The notes below the pieces were generated by a model. That model was not told the origin of the DNA, did not search any database, and worked only from the letters and a program-made list of their open reading frames with translations. Shown here in pieces: positions 25,584 to 34,232 of a stretch of DNA of 52,760 nt (position 1 is the first letter of the stretch; every line of letters begins with the position of its first letter). The position numbers and the translations under genes were made by a program. The DNA is taken from contig JAVBNW010000125.1 in the NCBI GenBank assembly GCA_031551255.1, positions 1 to 52,760 on the forward strand. The letters are read 5' to 3'. This DNA comes from JAVBNW01 sp031551255. GTDB taxonomy: Bacteria > Bacillota > Clostridia > Christensenellales > UBA1750.

Positions 25584-25928
25584 ATGGAGGACTGTATTTT
25601 TTGCAAGATTGTCGCCGGAGAGATTCCCTCGAAAAAAGTATATGAAGATGACGAATGCGTGGCCTTTTGGGATATCCAACCACAGGCGAAGGTGCATATT
25701 TTGGTCATACCCAAAAAGCATCTGACGTCTTTGGCGCAGGCGGATCAACAAGAGAGCGACCTGCTGGGGCATCTCGTCTTGGTGTGCGGACAGGTGGCAA
25801 GGGAGCAGGGGCTCGGCGAGGATGGATACCGCGTAACGACCAACATAGGGGATCATGGCCAGCAGAGCGTCAAACACCTTCACTTCCATGTTTTGGGTGG
25901 GGAGAAGCTTTCGGCAAAAATGGGCTGA
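25584..25928 (+). CDS. HIT-family nucleotide hydrolase (HinT-like)
   Basis: 114 residues, full length for the HinT branch. The histidine triad H-L-H-F-H-V is at about 97-102, and C4/C7 (CIFCKI) with IPSKKVYEDD form the usual N-terminal zinc-binding start. Such proteins hydrolyse AMP linked through phosphoramidate bonds. ATG 25584 follows GAGGAGG. It follows mtaB by 34 bases and precedes rpsU, which has its own promoter. Confidence 0.93.
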   Translation: MEDCIFCKIVAGEIPSKKVYEDDECVAFWDIQPQAKVHILVIPKKHLTSLAQADQQESDLLGHLVLVCGQVAREQGLGEDGYRVTTNIGDHGQQSVKHLHFHVLGGEKLSAKMG

Positions 25929-25960
25929 CAATCCATGCGACTTTCAGAAAAAACTTGAGG

Positions 25961-25990
25961 TTGACACGCCGCAGTTCATGACAGTATAAT
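25961..25990 (+). promoter_or_regulatory. strong housekeeping promoter of rpsU
   Basis: Perfect TTGACA (25961-25966) and perfect TATAAT (25985-25990) with an 18-base spacer, 79 bases before the rpsU ATG. It is the best sigma-A-type promoter in the window. Confidence 0.88.
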
Positions 25991-26069
25991 AGTTTTGTGT
26001 TCATGAGGCCCGTGGTGCGATATGGCCTGCCCCGTGAGCGCGATGGTTGGCTCGAGGGGAGGGAGTACG

Positions 26070-26243
26070 ATGTCTGAAATTCGCGTTGGTGAGAATGAAT
26101 CCCTTGAGAGCGCTCTTAAGCGTTTTAAGCGCAAGTGTGCACGCTCGGGCGTCATGGCCGAGGTTCGCAAGCGCGAGCATTACGAGAAGCCCAGCGTTAA
26201 GAAGAAGAAGAAAGCTGAGGCCGCTCGCAAGCGCAAGTATTAG
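26070..26243 (+). CDS. rpsU: 30S ribosomal protein S21
   Basis: 57 residues. SEIRVGENESLESALKRFKR, then RREHYEKP-type sequence (here KREHYEKPSVKKKKK), is the complete S21 pattern with a basic tail. ATG 26070 follows GAGGGGAGGGAG; the longer frame from 26022 would add an unrelated extension. It is driven by the promoter at 25961-25990 and ends at a hairpin at 26256. Confidence 0.97.
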   Translation: MSEIRVGENESLESALKRFKRKCARSGVMAEVRKREHYEKPSVKKKKKAEAARKRKY

Positions 26244-26255
26244 AACAACTCATAA

Positions 26256-26280
26256 GAACCGCTCAAACGAGCGGTTCTTT
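26256..26280 (+). terminator. rho-independent terminator of rpsU
   Basis: GAACCGCTC (26256-26264), loop AAAC, GAGCGGTTC (26269-26277), then TTTGATTTT. Confidence 0.88.
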
Positions 26281-26374
26281 GATTTTGCGAAACATTTTTT
26301 GCGAGAATCCATTCATTTTCTAGGCGATGCCCGAACCGCCGGAGGCAGGAAAGGAAGCCCCCGGCGGCCCGAAA

Positions 26375-26521
26375 TCACCTTGTCAGCCGTTCGATCTCCT
26401 CGCGCTCGCGTTCCTTTCTGCTTTTATTGCCTTGCAGGGCGCGGAACATCAGATAATACTGCATCGAGCCCGATTGCTGAAACATATCCCACACGATCGC
26501 ATCCACACCTTCCGCCGTCAT
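26375..26521 (-). CDS. yqzL: YqzL-like small protein
   Basis: 48 residues. WDMFQQSGSMQYYLMFRAL matches the W-K-x-F-x-x-T-G-x-I-x-x-Y-L-L-F-K pattern of YqzL, a short protein encoded next to era in Bacillus and relatives. ATG 26521 follows GGGAGGG at 6 bases, so the longer open frame to 26668 is not needed. It is on the same strand as era and downstream of it, as in Bacillus, but a HAD gene on the other strand is inserted between them. Its usual next neighbour, recO, is missing here. Function unknown. A GC-rich imperfect stem (26336-26346 with 26357-26367) lies just after its stop. Confidence 0.72.
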   Translation of the reverse strand: MTAEGVDAIVWDMFQQSGSMQYYLMFRALQGNKSRKEREREEIERLTR

Positions 26522-26618
26522 CGCGAACCCTCCCGCACATAGAATGCCCGGAGAATGCGAAGGCCACACAGGCAAATGTTGAGCGGCGCGGATGCCGCTA
26601 TGCATGAGGAGAATGCTT

Positions 26619-27230
26619 TTGAAAACGATTATTTTTGACATGTACGGCGTGATTCTCAAACAGAGCAAGGGAAACTTTCTTCCCTACCTCTATGAGCATT
26701 TCCCGGAATGCGAACACGCACGCCTGAAAAAGTTGATTTATGAGGACAATCTTTTCACCAAAGCTGGGCTTGGCGAAATCAGCTCCCACGATTTTCTATC
26801 GAGGCTTGGTTTTGCCGATCCGGAATTTCATATGCGCGCGTATATCGAAAACCATCTGACGATCGACAGAGATTTTTTTGCCTTTGCGCAAGAAAGGCAA
26901 GGCGTTTACCGCTATGCGCTGCTCTCGAACGATGTATCGGAATGGAGCCGATATATCATCGAGTTTTACGGCTTGACGCGGTGCCTGCCCACGAGAATTG
27001 TCAGCGGCGACGTCCGTTGCCGCAAGCCCGACCCGCGCATTTATGAAATTGCTTTGCGGCGGTTAGATGCGCCCGCGAGCGATTGCATCTTCATCGACAA
27101 CAGCGTGGAAAATCTGCGTATGGCGGAAGAATTGGGCATCGATACCATACTTTTTAACCGGGATGGCAGGCGGTACGATGGGAAAACCGTCTATTCCTTC
27201 GGAGAACTTGCGCCTCTTTTTCCCTGTTAA
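26619..27230 (+). CDS. HAD-superfamily hydrolase, subfamily IA type
   Basis: 203 residues. Motif I is FDMYGVIL: the nucleophile Asp is present, but the second position is Tyr instead of the usual Asp acid/base, as in haloacid dehalogenase-like members. Motif II is LLSND, motif III is the Lys of RKPDPRIYE and motif IV is FIDNSVENL. A helical cap lies at about 15-90. The missing second Asp makes ordinary phosphatase activity less certain. TTG 26619 is selected because GAGGAGA lies just upstream and it places K-T-I-I-F-D at the very N-terminus, as usual for the family. It is transcribed against era and yqzL and interrupts that conserved pair. Confidence 0.85.
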   Translation: MKTIIFDMYGVILKQSKGNFLPYLYEHFPECEHARLKKLIYEDNLFTKAGLGEISSHDFLSRLGFADPEFHMRAYIENHLTIDRDFFAFAQERQGVYRYALLSNDVSEWSRYIIEFYGLTRCLPTRIVSGDVRCRKPDPRIYEIALRRLDAPASDCIFIDNSVENLRMAEELGIDTILFNRDGRRYDGKTVYSFGELAPLFPC

Positions 27231-27432
27231 AGCGAGCCTGGCGATGCGGGTTGCTTAAGTAAGAATGTGCCGGTCAATTCCCCAAATGAACACAACGAAG
27301 CGGCGTATCGCCGTGCATTTTTACCGGGCATAGGACTTCCCACAAGCCTCGAAGATGATGACGAGGGGATAGGTTGGGTCTGCCCTGGTTTTTGGGCTGG
27401 TCGACGATAACCCTTTGGGTTTCAGCAACAAC

Positions 27433-27485
27433 AAAAAGCGACGCCCGCAGGCGTCGCAGGGGGCCGGGGGACAATGTCCCCCGGC
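27433..27485 (-). terminator. double-hairpin terminator of the yqfC-era operon
   Basis: Reading the minus strand, a 23-base palindrome (27463-27485) is followed by a second stem (27450-27457 with 27438-27445, 4-base loop) and five Ts (27437-27433). The second hairpin with its T-run is a typical rho-independent terminator just after era. Confidence 0.85.
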
Positions 27486-27499
27486 TTTCGTCTCTCCCG

Positions 27500-28390
27500 T
27501 CACTCATACCCCAGCGTGTTCAGGTCGTCCTGCCGGTTGCGCCAATCCTCGCGCACCTTAATCCACAGCTGCAAATTCACCCTTTCGCCGAGCAGCCGCT
27601 CGATATCCGTGCGGGCGCGCTCGCCGATCGTGCGCAACATCGCGCCCTGTTTGCCGATCAAAATCCCCTTGTGGGAGGGTTTTTCGCAATAGATGTTTGC
27701 GTGCACGGTTACCATGCCGGTTCCCTGGCCGGAAATTTCCAGGATTTCGACGCCCACGCCGTGGGGGATCTCCTCCCTCAGGTTGCGCAGCGCCTTTTCG
27801 CGGATCATCTCGGCGATCATAAATCGCTCCGGCTGATCGGTGATCATGTCTCCCGGGAAATACTGTGGCCCCTCGGGCAGCCAATCCCTAATCATCTGCG
27901 CCAACCTGTCCAGATTTTTATGCTTGAGCGCCGAAATCGGGATAATTTCATCGTACGCCGCGTCGTGGAAGGTGTTCATCAGCTCCATCAGCTGTTCGCG
28001 CGTCACCGCATCCAGCTTGTTGACGACCAGCGCCTTGCGCATGGGCTGCGAGGCGTATTGCTCGATGATCTTGCGGTCGGTCTCTCGCACGTCGGAGGCG
28101 TCGACCAGCACCAGCAAAATGTCCGCGCCGTCAAGCGATTCCCGCACGGCCTTCACCATGCTCTCGCCCAGTTTGTTGCGCGGGGTGTGGAGCCCCGGCG
28201 TATCAAGAAACACCACCTGATAATCGTCGCCGGTGAGTATGCCCATGATGCGGTTTCGCGTGGTTTGCGAACGCGGCGATACGATGGCCACCTTTTCGCC
28301 CACCAGTGCGTTCATCAACGTAGATTTGCCTACGTTGGGGCGGCCGATGATCGCCGCGAAGCCGGAGTGAAATATCTTTTCGCTTTGCAT
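27500..28390 (-). CDS. era: GTPase Era
   Basis: 296 residues. GTPase motifs: G1 GRPNVGKST, G3 DTPGLHTP, G4 NKLD and a G5-like SALK. The C-terminal KH domain contains GILIGKQGAMLRTIGERAR. Era binds the 3' end of 16S rRNA and assists 30S maturation. ATG 28390 follows GAAGGAGA; the longer frame upstream overlaps cdd and is not conserved. It is the last gene of the yqfC-to-era run and is followed by a double-hairpin terminator. Confidence 0.96.
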   Translation of the reverse strand: MQSEKIFHSGFAAIIGRPNVGKSTLMNALVGEKVAIVSPRSQTTRNRIMGILTGDDYQVVFLDTPGLHTPRNKLGESMVKAVRESLDGADILLVLVDASDVRETDRKIIEQYASQPMRKALVVNKLDAVTREQLMELMNTFHDAAYDEIIPISALKHKNLDRLAQMIRDWLPEGPQYFPGDMITDQPERFMIAEMIREKALRNLREEIPHGVGVEILEISGQGTGMVTVHANIYCEKPSHKGILIGKQGAMLRTIGERARTDIERLLGERVNLQLWIKVREDWRNRQDDLNTLGYE

Positions 28391-28409
28391 ACGGTCTCCT
28401 TCGTTTTCT

Positions 28410-28805
28410 TTAATCCCGCCTAAGGGAAAAGGCCTTGGGTAGCAGCTCGGGCAAAGGACGCATGTGAATTTTGCCCTCGCGGCGCTGCGCGTAAACCACG
28501 ATTTCCGGCGCGAATTCGTTGAGCACCTGCCTGCATGCGCCGCAGGGCCAAGGGGCCTCATCGCCGTCGGCAGCAACGTAGATCGCCACAAAATTGCAGA
28601 TGCCTTCGCTGATGGCCTTAAACACGGCGGCGCGCTCGGCGCACACCGTCAGGCCGTAACTGGCGTTTTCGATGTTGCCCGCGGCGAAGATCCTGCCGTC
28701 GTCGGCGAGCAGCGCCGCGCCGACTCTATAGCCCGAATAGGGCGCATAGGCCATATTCATTGCGCCGAAAGCGGCTTCGGCCAGCGCACGCGTATCGATC
28801 ATCAT
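28410..28805 (-). CDS. cdd: cytidine deaminase
   Basis: 131 residues, the small tetrameric type. Catalytic zinc motifs C-A-E-R (TVCAERAAVF) and P-C-G-A-C-R are intact, and YAPYSGYRVGAALL is the usual N-terminal substrate segment. It deaminates cytidine and deoxycytidine for pyrimidine salvage. ATG 28805 has AAAGGGGG 7 bases upstream. It lies between ybeY and era, as in Bacillus, but without dgkA. Confidence 0.95.
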   Translation of the reverse strand: MMIDTRALAEAAFGAMNMAYAPYSGYRVGAALLADDGRIFAAGNIENASYGLTVCAERAAVFKAISEGICNFVAIYVAADGDEAPWPCGACRQVLNEFAPEIVVYAQRREGKIHMRPLPELLPKAFSLRRD

Positions 28806-28884
28806 GTTTTCGCCCCCTTTCATGAACAATATCGGTGAATCCAAGCGCCTTGCATACCTGTGGGCAAGGCGCCGGGCATGCTCT

Positions 28885-29382
28885 TCAATCGTCTCGGGAA
28901 AGGGATAGTTCGCTAAGGATCTTTTCTTCCATCCCTCTCATGACTTCGGAATCGGCATCCTGCGCATGGTCGTACCCCAGCAGGTGCAGCATGCCGTGCA
29001 CGAGCAGATAGCCGAATTCCCTGAGAAACGAATGGCCATATTCCTCAGCCTGCTCATGCGCCCTTTCTACCGAAATAACTACGTCTCCGAGCACCAGCTC
29101 GTCCGTCGCGGGGTCGATATCCCCCAGCATGGCGTCTTTGGGCGTAGAGCGCAGGTCATAGTCCGTCATGGGGAAGGACAGCACATCCGTCGGCTCATCG
29201 ATATCGCGAAACTCCCGGTTGATCGAGCGAATCTCCTCGTCGTCCACCAGCGAAAGCCCGACGTTGATCTGCAAGGTAATCCTATCCGTTTCCAGCGTCG
29301 CGCGGATCACGTCGTGGGCGAGTTTCAGAAGGATTTCGCCATCCCCCGTATCGGTCCTGCGGTCGTCAAAATCGATCGTCAT
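28885..29382 (-). CDS. ybeY: endoribonuclease YbeY (rRNA maturation)
   Basis: 165 residues. The zinc-binding signature HGMLHLLGYDH near the C-terminus is intact, preceded by TDVLSFPM and LGDVVISVERA. It acts in 16S rRNA 3' processing and ribosome quality control. Its ATG overlaps the pgpH stop by 4 bases, so translation is coupled. Confidence 0.96.
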   Translation of the reverse strand: MTIDFDDRRTDTGDGEILLKLAHDVIRATLETDRITLQINVGLSLVDDEEIRSINREFRDIDEPTDVLSFPMTDYDLRSTPKDAMLGDIDPATDELVLGDVVISVERAHEQAEEYGHSFLREFGYLLVHGMLHLLGYDHAQDADSEVMRGMEEKILSELSLSRDD

Positions 29383-31595
29383 AGTGCCTTCTCTTCCTTC
29401 TTTGGTTTGTCAAGCTCCGGGTATTCCACCCGCGTATGGTAGATGCCGCCCAGCACGCGCAAAAACGCATGCTCCATGAGGCTAAAATCCTTGAGTGTTA
29501 AGGGGACGTCGGCGAGCTGCCCATCCTGCATGCGCTCGGCAATCAGCTTGCGGATCATCGACTGAATGCTCTCCGAGGAGTGATCCTTCAGCGAACGCAC
29601 CGCCGCTTCCACGCTGTCGGCCAGAAAGATGATCGCGGCCTCTTTGGTTTGCGGCGTGGGGCCGTCGTAGCGGTAGTCTTCATCTAAAACCTCTTCGCCC
29701 GTCTCCTCGGCCAGCTTTTTCGCGCGGAACAAAAAGTATGCCATGGTGGTCGTGCCGTGGTGCTGCTCGATGATGTCCACGATCGCCTTGGGCAGCTTTT
29801 CGCGCTCGGCCATCACCCGGCCGTCGCGCACGTGCTCGGCCAGGATCGCCGCGGAGACTTGCGGAGCCATCGCGTCGTGCGGGTTTACATCGTCCAGCTG
29901 GTTTTCCTTAAAATATTGCGGCCGCTTCGCCTTGCCGATGTCGTGGTAATACGCGCCGACTCTACAAAGCAGGTCGTTCGCGCCCACCGCGTCCGCGGCG
30001 GCCTCCGCCAGATTTGCTACGAGCAGCGCGTGGTGATACGTGCCCGGCGCTTCGAGCTGTAGCATGCGCAAAAGCGGCTGGTTGGGGTTGGAAAGCTCGA
30101 GCAGCTTTTGCTGCGTCATAATCGAAAACACGGATTCGAGCAGCGGCAAAACGCCCACCGTAAGCACGGAGGACAAAAGCGAGCCGATAGCCGCGAACCC
30201 CGCGTTTTTGAGCGTTACGTTGATGTTTAGGTTCGTCATAAGCCCTATGCCGATCATCGCCGCTCCGGTTGCAAGGCCCGTCCATACGCCGGCGAGAAGA
30301 AGGGTGGTGCGCCGCTGCACGCGAGCCAGGGAGATGGCCGCGACGACGCCGCCGATTTGGGTGGCGATGAGCAACTCCACCATCGGAGAGGATAGGATGC
30401 CGTTTGCGCCCGACGCGAGCACGCCGGTTACCACGCCAAGCAAAAGGTTGAGCGAAACCGCGATGGAGGGGGAGGTTAAAACCGCAAGCACCATCAAAGC
30501 GAGGTGCATGGGCATCAGGTACGCGTCGATCTGGCGCACGGCGAGGGACGCGACGAGCTGAATGAGCACCGCGGCTGCGATGAGCAGCGCCCGCTTGGGA
30601 CGAGTTATGGCGGCTTTATCGACGTCCCATAAATTCATTGCGGTGACGAGTGAAAGCAAAAGCGTAAGAATGCCCATGCCAAGGTACAGCGTAAGATCAG
30701 GGCGCTCCGATTCCTTCAAAAGCCCGAGCGCCTCGAGCATCATAAGCTGATTTTCGCGCACGGGTTCGCCTTCGATGGCGATGTTTTGGCCTTTTTGATA
30801 GGTTACCGGCTCAACGGCTTCCGCCGCTTCTTCGCGCGCCTGCTCGGTGCGCGTCTCGTCGATGAACTCGTTGGGGCGCATGAGATCGGTGAAGATGACG
30901 ATCGCGAACGGCCTAAGCTCGTTGGGAATGCCATAAAACTCGTAATAGATGCGGTTGCGCAATTGCAACACCGCATCTGCGAAGCCTTCTTCGCGCAGAC
31001 CGTCTTCCAGAACGGTCGCGACCATTTGCTGTACGTTATCCCGGACGGCGACGAAGTCGACCTCGCTCGCCTCGAGCATCGCGCGCAGATCGCGGTCGTT
31101 GAGGTACACCGGCTTGGCCAGATCGTCCTCGCTCTGGCCCGTTTCGCTAAAGAGCGGTGTGAGAGTATTGCGCAGTTTCGTAATCAGCGAAGCATCCGGA
31201 TGGATCTCCTCGGGTGTAATTTCCGGATTGGCGACGACTTGATTGTGCGTCATGCGTTCGCGATATTCCGCAAAGCTTACGCGGGCTTCTTCGACTGCGG
31301 TAAATACATCCTTAATGCTCTGCTCGATGTTAGCGGTGATGTCGTGGTCTTTGTAGCGTATGGGGGCTGTTTTGCTGCGGGCTTCCTCGCGGCGCTGCTC
31401 CGTGGCAAGCTCGTCCACGACATCTTTTGTTGCGGTGATCGTCTGGGGCGATACCTCGCCGATCTTGATGTCGTACTTTGCCGGTTGGGCGAGGGAGACC
31501 ATCGCGAAATACACCACCGCCGCGCCCAGCGCGAAGATGCCCAACGCCAACCATGCGTTGCGCCGGGAAGGGCGACGGCGTTCGCTGCTCCTCAT
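29379..31595 (-). CDS. pgpH: 7TM-HD c-di-AMP phosphodiesterase (PgpH/YqfF)
   Basis: 738 residues. N-terminal TM (about 15-35), extracytoplasmic 7TM-HDED domain (about 40-300), seven membrane helices (about 305-500) and a cytoplasmic HD domain with HHALLVANLAEAAAD, YYHDIGKAKRP (metal HD) and a later EQHHGTT. This order is diagnostic for PgpH, which hydrolyses c-di-AMP. It lies between phoH and ybeY in the conserved order, 3 bases after phoH. Confidence 0.95.
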   Translation of the reverse strand: MRSSERRRPSRRNAWLALGIFALGAAVVYFAMVSLAQPAKYDIKIGEVSPQTITATKDVVDELATEQRREEARSKTAPIRYKDHDITANIEQSIKDVFTAVEEARVSFAEYRERMTHNQVVANPEITPEEIHPDASLITKLRNTLTPLFSETGQSEDDLAKPVYLNDRDLRAMLEASEVDFVAVRDNVQQMVATVLEDGLREEGFADAVLQLRNRIYYEFYGIPNELRPFAIVIFTDLMRPNEFIDETRTEQAREEAAEAVEPVTYQKGQNIAIEGEPVRENQLMMLEALGLLKESERPDLTLYLGMGILTLLLSLVTAMNLWDVDKAAITRPKRALLIAAAVLIQLVASLAVRQIDAYLMPMHLALMVLAVLTSPSIAVSLNLLLGVVTGVLASGANGILSSPMVELLIATQIGGVVAAISLARVQRRTTLLLAGVWTGLATGAAMIGIGLMTNLNINVTLKNAGFAAIGSLLSSVLTVGVLPLLESVFSIMTQQKLLELSNPNQPLLRMLQLEAPGTYHHALLVANLAEAAADAVGANDLLCRVGAYYHDIGKAKRPQYFKENQLDDVNPHDAMAPQVSAAILAEHVRDGRVMAEREKLPKAIVDIIEQHHGTTTMAYFLFRAKKLAEETGEEVLDEDYRYDGPTPQTKEAAIIFLADSVEAAVRSLKDHSSESIQSMIRKLIAERMQDGQLADVPLTLKDFSLMEHAFLRVLGGIYHTRVEYPELDKPKKEEKAL

Positions 31596-31598
31596 GCG

Positions 31599-32591
31599 CT
31601 AATCCTCCCTGCGGACAAAGGTGTGGCGGCGCTTTTCGTAGCGATCGTAAGCCTTGACGATTTGCTGTACAAGCTCGTGGCGCACGATATCCCGGGCGGT
31701 AAGCTGTATGATGCCGATGTCTTCCACGCCGCCGAGCACATCCACGGCCTCGATCAATCCCGAACGCTTGCCCTGCGGAAGATCCACCTGCGTGGTATCG
31801 CCGGTGATCACGACGCGCGAGCCAAACCCAAAGCGCGTTAAAAACATCTTCATTTGCTCGGAGGTGGTGTTCTGCGCCTCGTCCAGGATGATGAACGAAT
31901 CGTTCAGGGTGCGCCCGCGCATGTAGGCGAGAGGAGCCACCTCCACCGCGCCGCGCTCGAGCATCTTTTGATAAGCCTCCACGCCCATCAAATCGTACAG
32001 CGCGTCGTACAACGGGCGCAGGTACGGATCGACTTTGTTTTGAAGATCCCCGGGCAGGAAGCCCAGTTTTTCGCCCGCTTCCACCGCCGGGCGCGTCAGC
32101 ACGATGCGCTCGATTTCCTTGTTTTTAAACGCGGCAACCGCCATGGCCATGGCCAGGTATGTTTTGCCCGTGCCGGCCGGGCCGGTGGAAAACACCACCG
32201 TGTTTTCCTTCATGGCCTTAACGTAGGCCTTCTGGCCAAGCGTCTTGCAGCGGATCTGCTTGCCCCTGTGGGTGACGGCCACGACATCCTGCATGATCGA
32301 ATCGATCATTTCGGCGTTGCCTTCCTTGGCAAGCTCTACAGCATACCGTATCCGCGAACGGTCGATGGGCTCTCCACGCGCGATGAGTCTCAGAAGCCTG
32401 TCCATCACCGCGCAGGCCAGATTTACATTCTCTTCCTCGCCCGATACCACGATGCTCGTCTCGCGCGCGGCGATGTCCGCGCCGGTTTGCTCCATTAAAA
32501 TGCGTATATTCTCGTCAAACCCGCCGAACAGCAGGCGCATCTGCTCGATGTTATCCACCGCGACGTTTCGCTGCGTGGTCGTTTGCGTCAA
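31599..32591 (-). CDS. phoH: PhoH-like ATPase
   Basis: 330 residues. N-terminal KH-like segment (about 20-75), then a P-loop ATPase with Walker A GPAGTGKT and Walker B FIILDEAQN, and the TRPAVEAGEKLGFLPGD and VITGDTTQVDLP segments of the PhoH family. It is thought to act on RNA; the exact role is unsettled. TTG 32591 is supported by AGGGGGA 6 bases upstream. It follows yqfD by 11 bases. Confidence 0.95.
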   Translation of the reverse strand: MTQTTTQRNVAVDNIEQMRLLFGGFDENIRILMEQTGADIAARETSIVVSGEEENVNLACAVMDRLLRLIARGEPIDRSRIRYAVELAKEGNAEMIDSIMQDVVAVTHRGKQIRCKTLGQKAYVKAMKENTVVFSTGPAGTGKTYLAMAMAVAAFKNKEIERIVLTRPAVEAGEKLGFLPGDLQNKVDPYLRPLYDALYDLMGVEAYQKMLERGAVEVAPLAYMRGRTLNDSFIILDEAQNTTSEQMKMFLTRFGFGSRVVITGDTTQVDLPQGKRSGLIEAVDVLGGVEDIGIIQLTARDIVRHELVQQIVKAYDRYEKRRHTFVRRED

Positions 32592-32602
32592 TCAATTTCC
32601 CC

Positions 32603-33766
32603 CTAGCGGCGGCGTTCCACGCCGACCTTATCCAAATACTGTAAACCCACTTCGGCATATAAGGTAGTATCTTTCATCTTACTAAATTCTACCCGTTTGT
32701 CAACAATTGTTGTATCCTTGCTTACCTTTGCCAAGGCGGAAAGGATGGCGGACTGTTCCGCCTCGCGCTGAACCTCGCCCTCATCCCTGTCAAGATAGCT
32801 TACCTGCATTTCGTGCAGCGTTTCGGTAATGAGCGAGGCAGGGAGGAAAAGTCCGGGCAAAATGCGCGTTTCGCGAGATGCGACTGCATATTCGGCAAAC
32901 GGCGCTTGCGCGCGCACGGGCAGCTCGTAGCCTAAAAGCGTTAAGGTGCTTTGGTTTTCATAGCGCCCCGTCGGCCGGCTGACCCGCCGCTTAAGCGGGG
33001 CTTCACCCTCGCCGCGCGCCCAACGCCGAAGCGTTACCTCGCCCAGCGCGTGCACTTGGATTACCCCGCCGGGGCCGACGGCCACGCCTTCAATTAGCAC
33101 GTCGCCGGGCTTCACCTGCTGGCCGGGCACGACGGCCGCCGTGCCTTCCAGCACCATGACACGCTCTACGGTTCCCGCCACATCGGCCACGATGTCCACC
33201 GGCGTGTTTATGTCGATCATCTCGGGCGCCAAAGGCGCGGGCGCGATTTCGACTTCCAGAATCAGGCCGCGCATCCGCGCGCCCGCGAACATCAGCCCGC
33301 CGATATGCTCGTTCAGCTGCGCGGAAATCAGCTTTGCGTCGATTTCGCCCCTGAGCATGCCCGGGCGTACAGCGAGATTTTCCAAGACCTCCTGTGCGAT
33401 CGTGCGCTGCTCGATGTCGATATCCCCGATGATGCGTACGTCCCACACAAACTGCATAACGCCCATCAGCGCGATCAGGCATGCCACGGCTCCGGTGGCA
33501 AACGCGAAACGCGCGCGCAGGCGCGAGCGCAGCCGCGGAATTCCGCGGCGCGACAGGATACGGATACGGCATCCTGCATTGCGAAACGCGCGGCGCATCG
33601 TAAAAAAATCAGGATAGGAGGTTTCAAACGTGGCGGAGCGCGCGCTTTCGCGGCGCACATTGTATAGCGTTGCGCCAGAGGAGATGGTGGCGTTGATCAA
33701 GTGCTCCACCCGAGGCCCCGTCGCCTGCACGCGCACGCGTCCTTGCCATAGCCGGGCGGCGCTCAT
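32603..33766 (-). CDS. yqfD: sporulation-associated protein YqfD
   Basis: 387 residues. The N-terminal ~85 residues are cytoplasmic and basic, one membrane helix lies at about 90-110, and a large extracytoplasmic domain follows with VDIVADVAGTVERVMVLEGTA and PGQQVKPGDVLIEG, the pattern of the YqfD/SpoIV family. In Bacillus it is made in the mother cell and is needed for efficient sporulation. ATG 33766 overlaps the yqfC stop by 4 bases. Confidence 0.9.
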   Translation of the reverse strand: MSAARLWQGRVRVQATGPRVEHLINATISSGATLYNVRRESARSATFETSYPDFFTMRRAFRNAGCRIRILSRRGIPRLRSRLRARFAFATGAVACLIALMGVMQFVWDVRIIGDIDIEQRTIAQEVLENLAVRPGMLRGEIDAKLISAQLNEHIGGLMFAGARMRGLILEVEIAPAPLAPEMIDINTPVDIVADVAGTVERVMVLEGTAAVVPGQQVKPGDVLIEGVAVGPGGVIQVHALGEVTLRRWARGEGEAPLKRRVSRPTGRYENQSTLTLLGYELPVRAQAPFAEYAVASRETRILPGLFLPASLITETLHEMQVSYLDRDEGEVQREAEQSAILSALAKVSKDTTIVDKRVEFSKMKDTTLYAEVGLQYLDKVGVERRR

Positions 33767-34047
33767 CGCTCGGTCTCCGAATCCATCATAAATGTAATGC
33801 TGTCGATCCGCCCGCAGACTTCCACCACGCCGGTGCAGATCGCCCGCAGCATTAGTTCGAACCCCTCTACCTGCACATTGCCGCCGATGACCTGCACGCG
33901 CAGGCAGTCCGGCGTATAGCGCCTAACTGCCTTCACTCCGGCAATCGACGCCAGCCGGTTGCCCTGCGCCGCCACACGCAGCTCGCCCGCGAGCGCCTCG
34001 CCGGAAAGACCGAGCGCTTCGAGCGCCCGCCACTTGACCTTTTGCAT
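33763..34047 (-). CDS. yqfC: YabP/YqfC-family sporulation protein
   Basis: 94 residues. A beta-rich protein with LRVQVIGGNVQVEGFELMLRAIC, the YabP/YqfC core. It is encoded directly upstream of yqfD in spore formers, usually under mother-cell control. ATG 34047 follows GGCGAGG; the longer frame to 34140 adds an unlikely extension. It starts the operon that runs to era. Confidence 0.87.
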   Translation of the reverse strand: MQKVKWRALEALGLSGEALAGELRVAAQGNRLASIAGVKAVRRYTPDCLRVQVIGGNVQVEGFELMLRAICTGVVEVCGRIDSITFMMDSETER

Positions 34048-34132
34048 GCAAACACCTCGCCTATGCTTATGCACGGGCGAAGCGGCATATGGTAACGCGG
34101 CCGTCGGAGGCCGTATAAAACTGTATGCAAAA

Positions 34133-34163
34133 CGGCACACGCAGGCTAACCCTGCATGTGCCG
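34133..34163 (-). terminator. terminator after the DUF1638 gene
   Basis: CGGCACACGCAGG (34133-34145) pairs with 34151-34163 with one wobble and a 5-base loop. On the minus strand TTTT follows. It separates the DUF1638 gene from yqfC. Confidence 0.75.
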
Positions 34164-34232
34164 CGAAAAGTTGCTTACCGATTTTTGCCCGGGGCGCAAG
34201 GGACGCACGCCGATCCTAACCCTATCAGATCG

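Noticed and set aside
27374..28423. 349-residue plus-strand open frame over era
   Set aside because: Antisense of a conserved GTPase; it also runs through the terminator palindromes.
30786..31841. 351-residue plus-strand open frame over pgpH/phoH
   Set aside because: Antisense shadow crossing two real genes.
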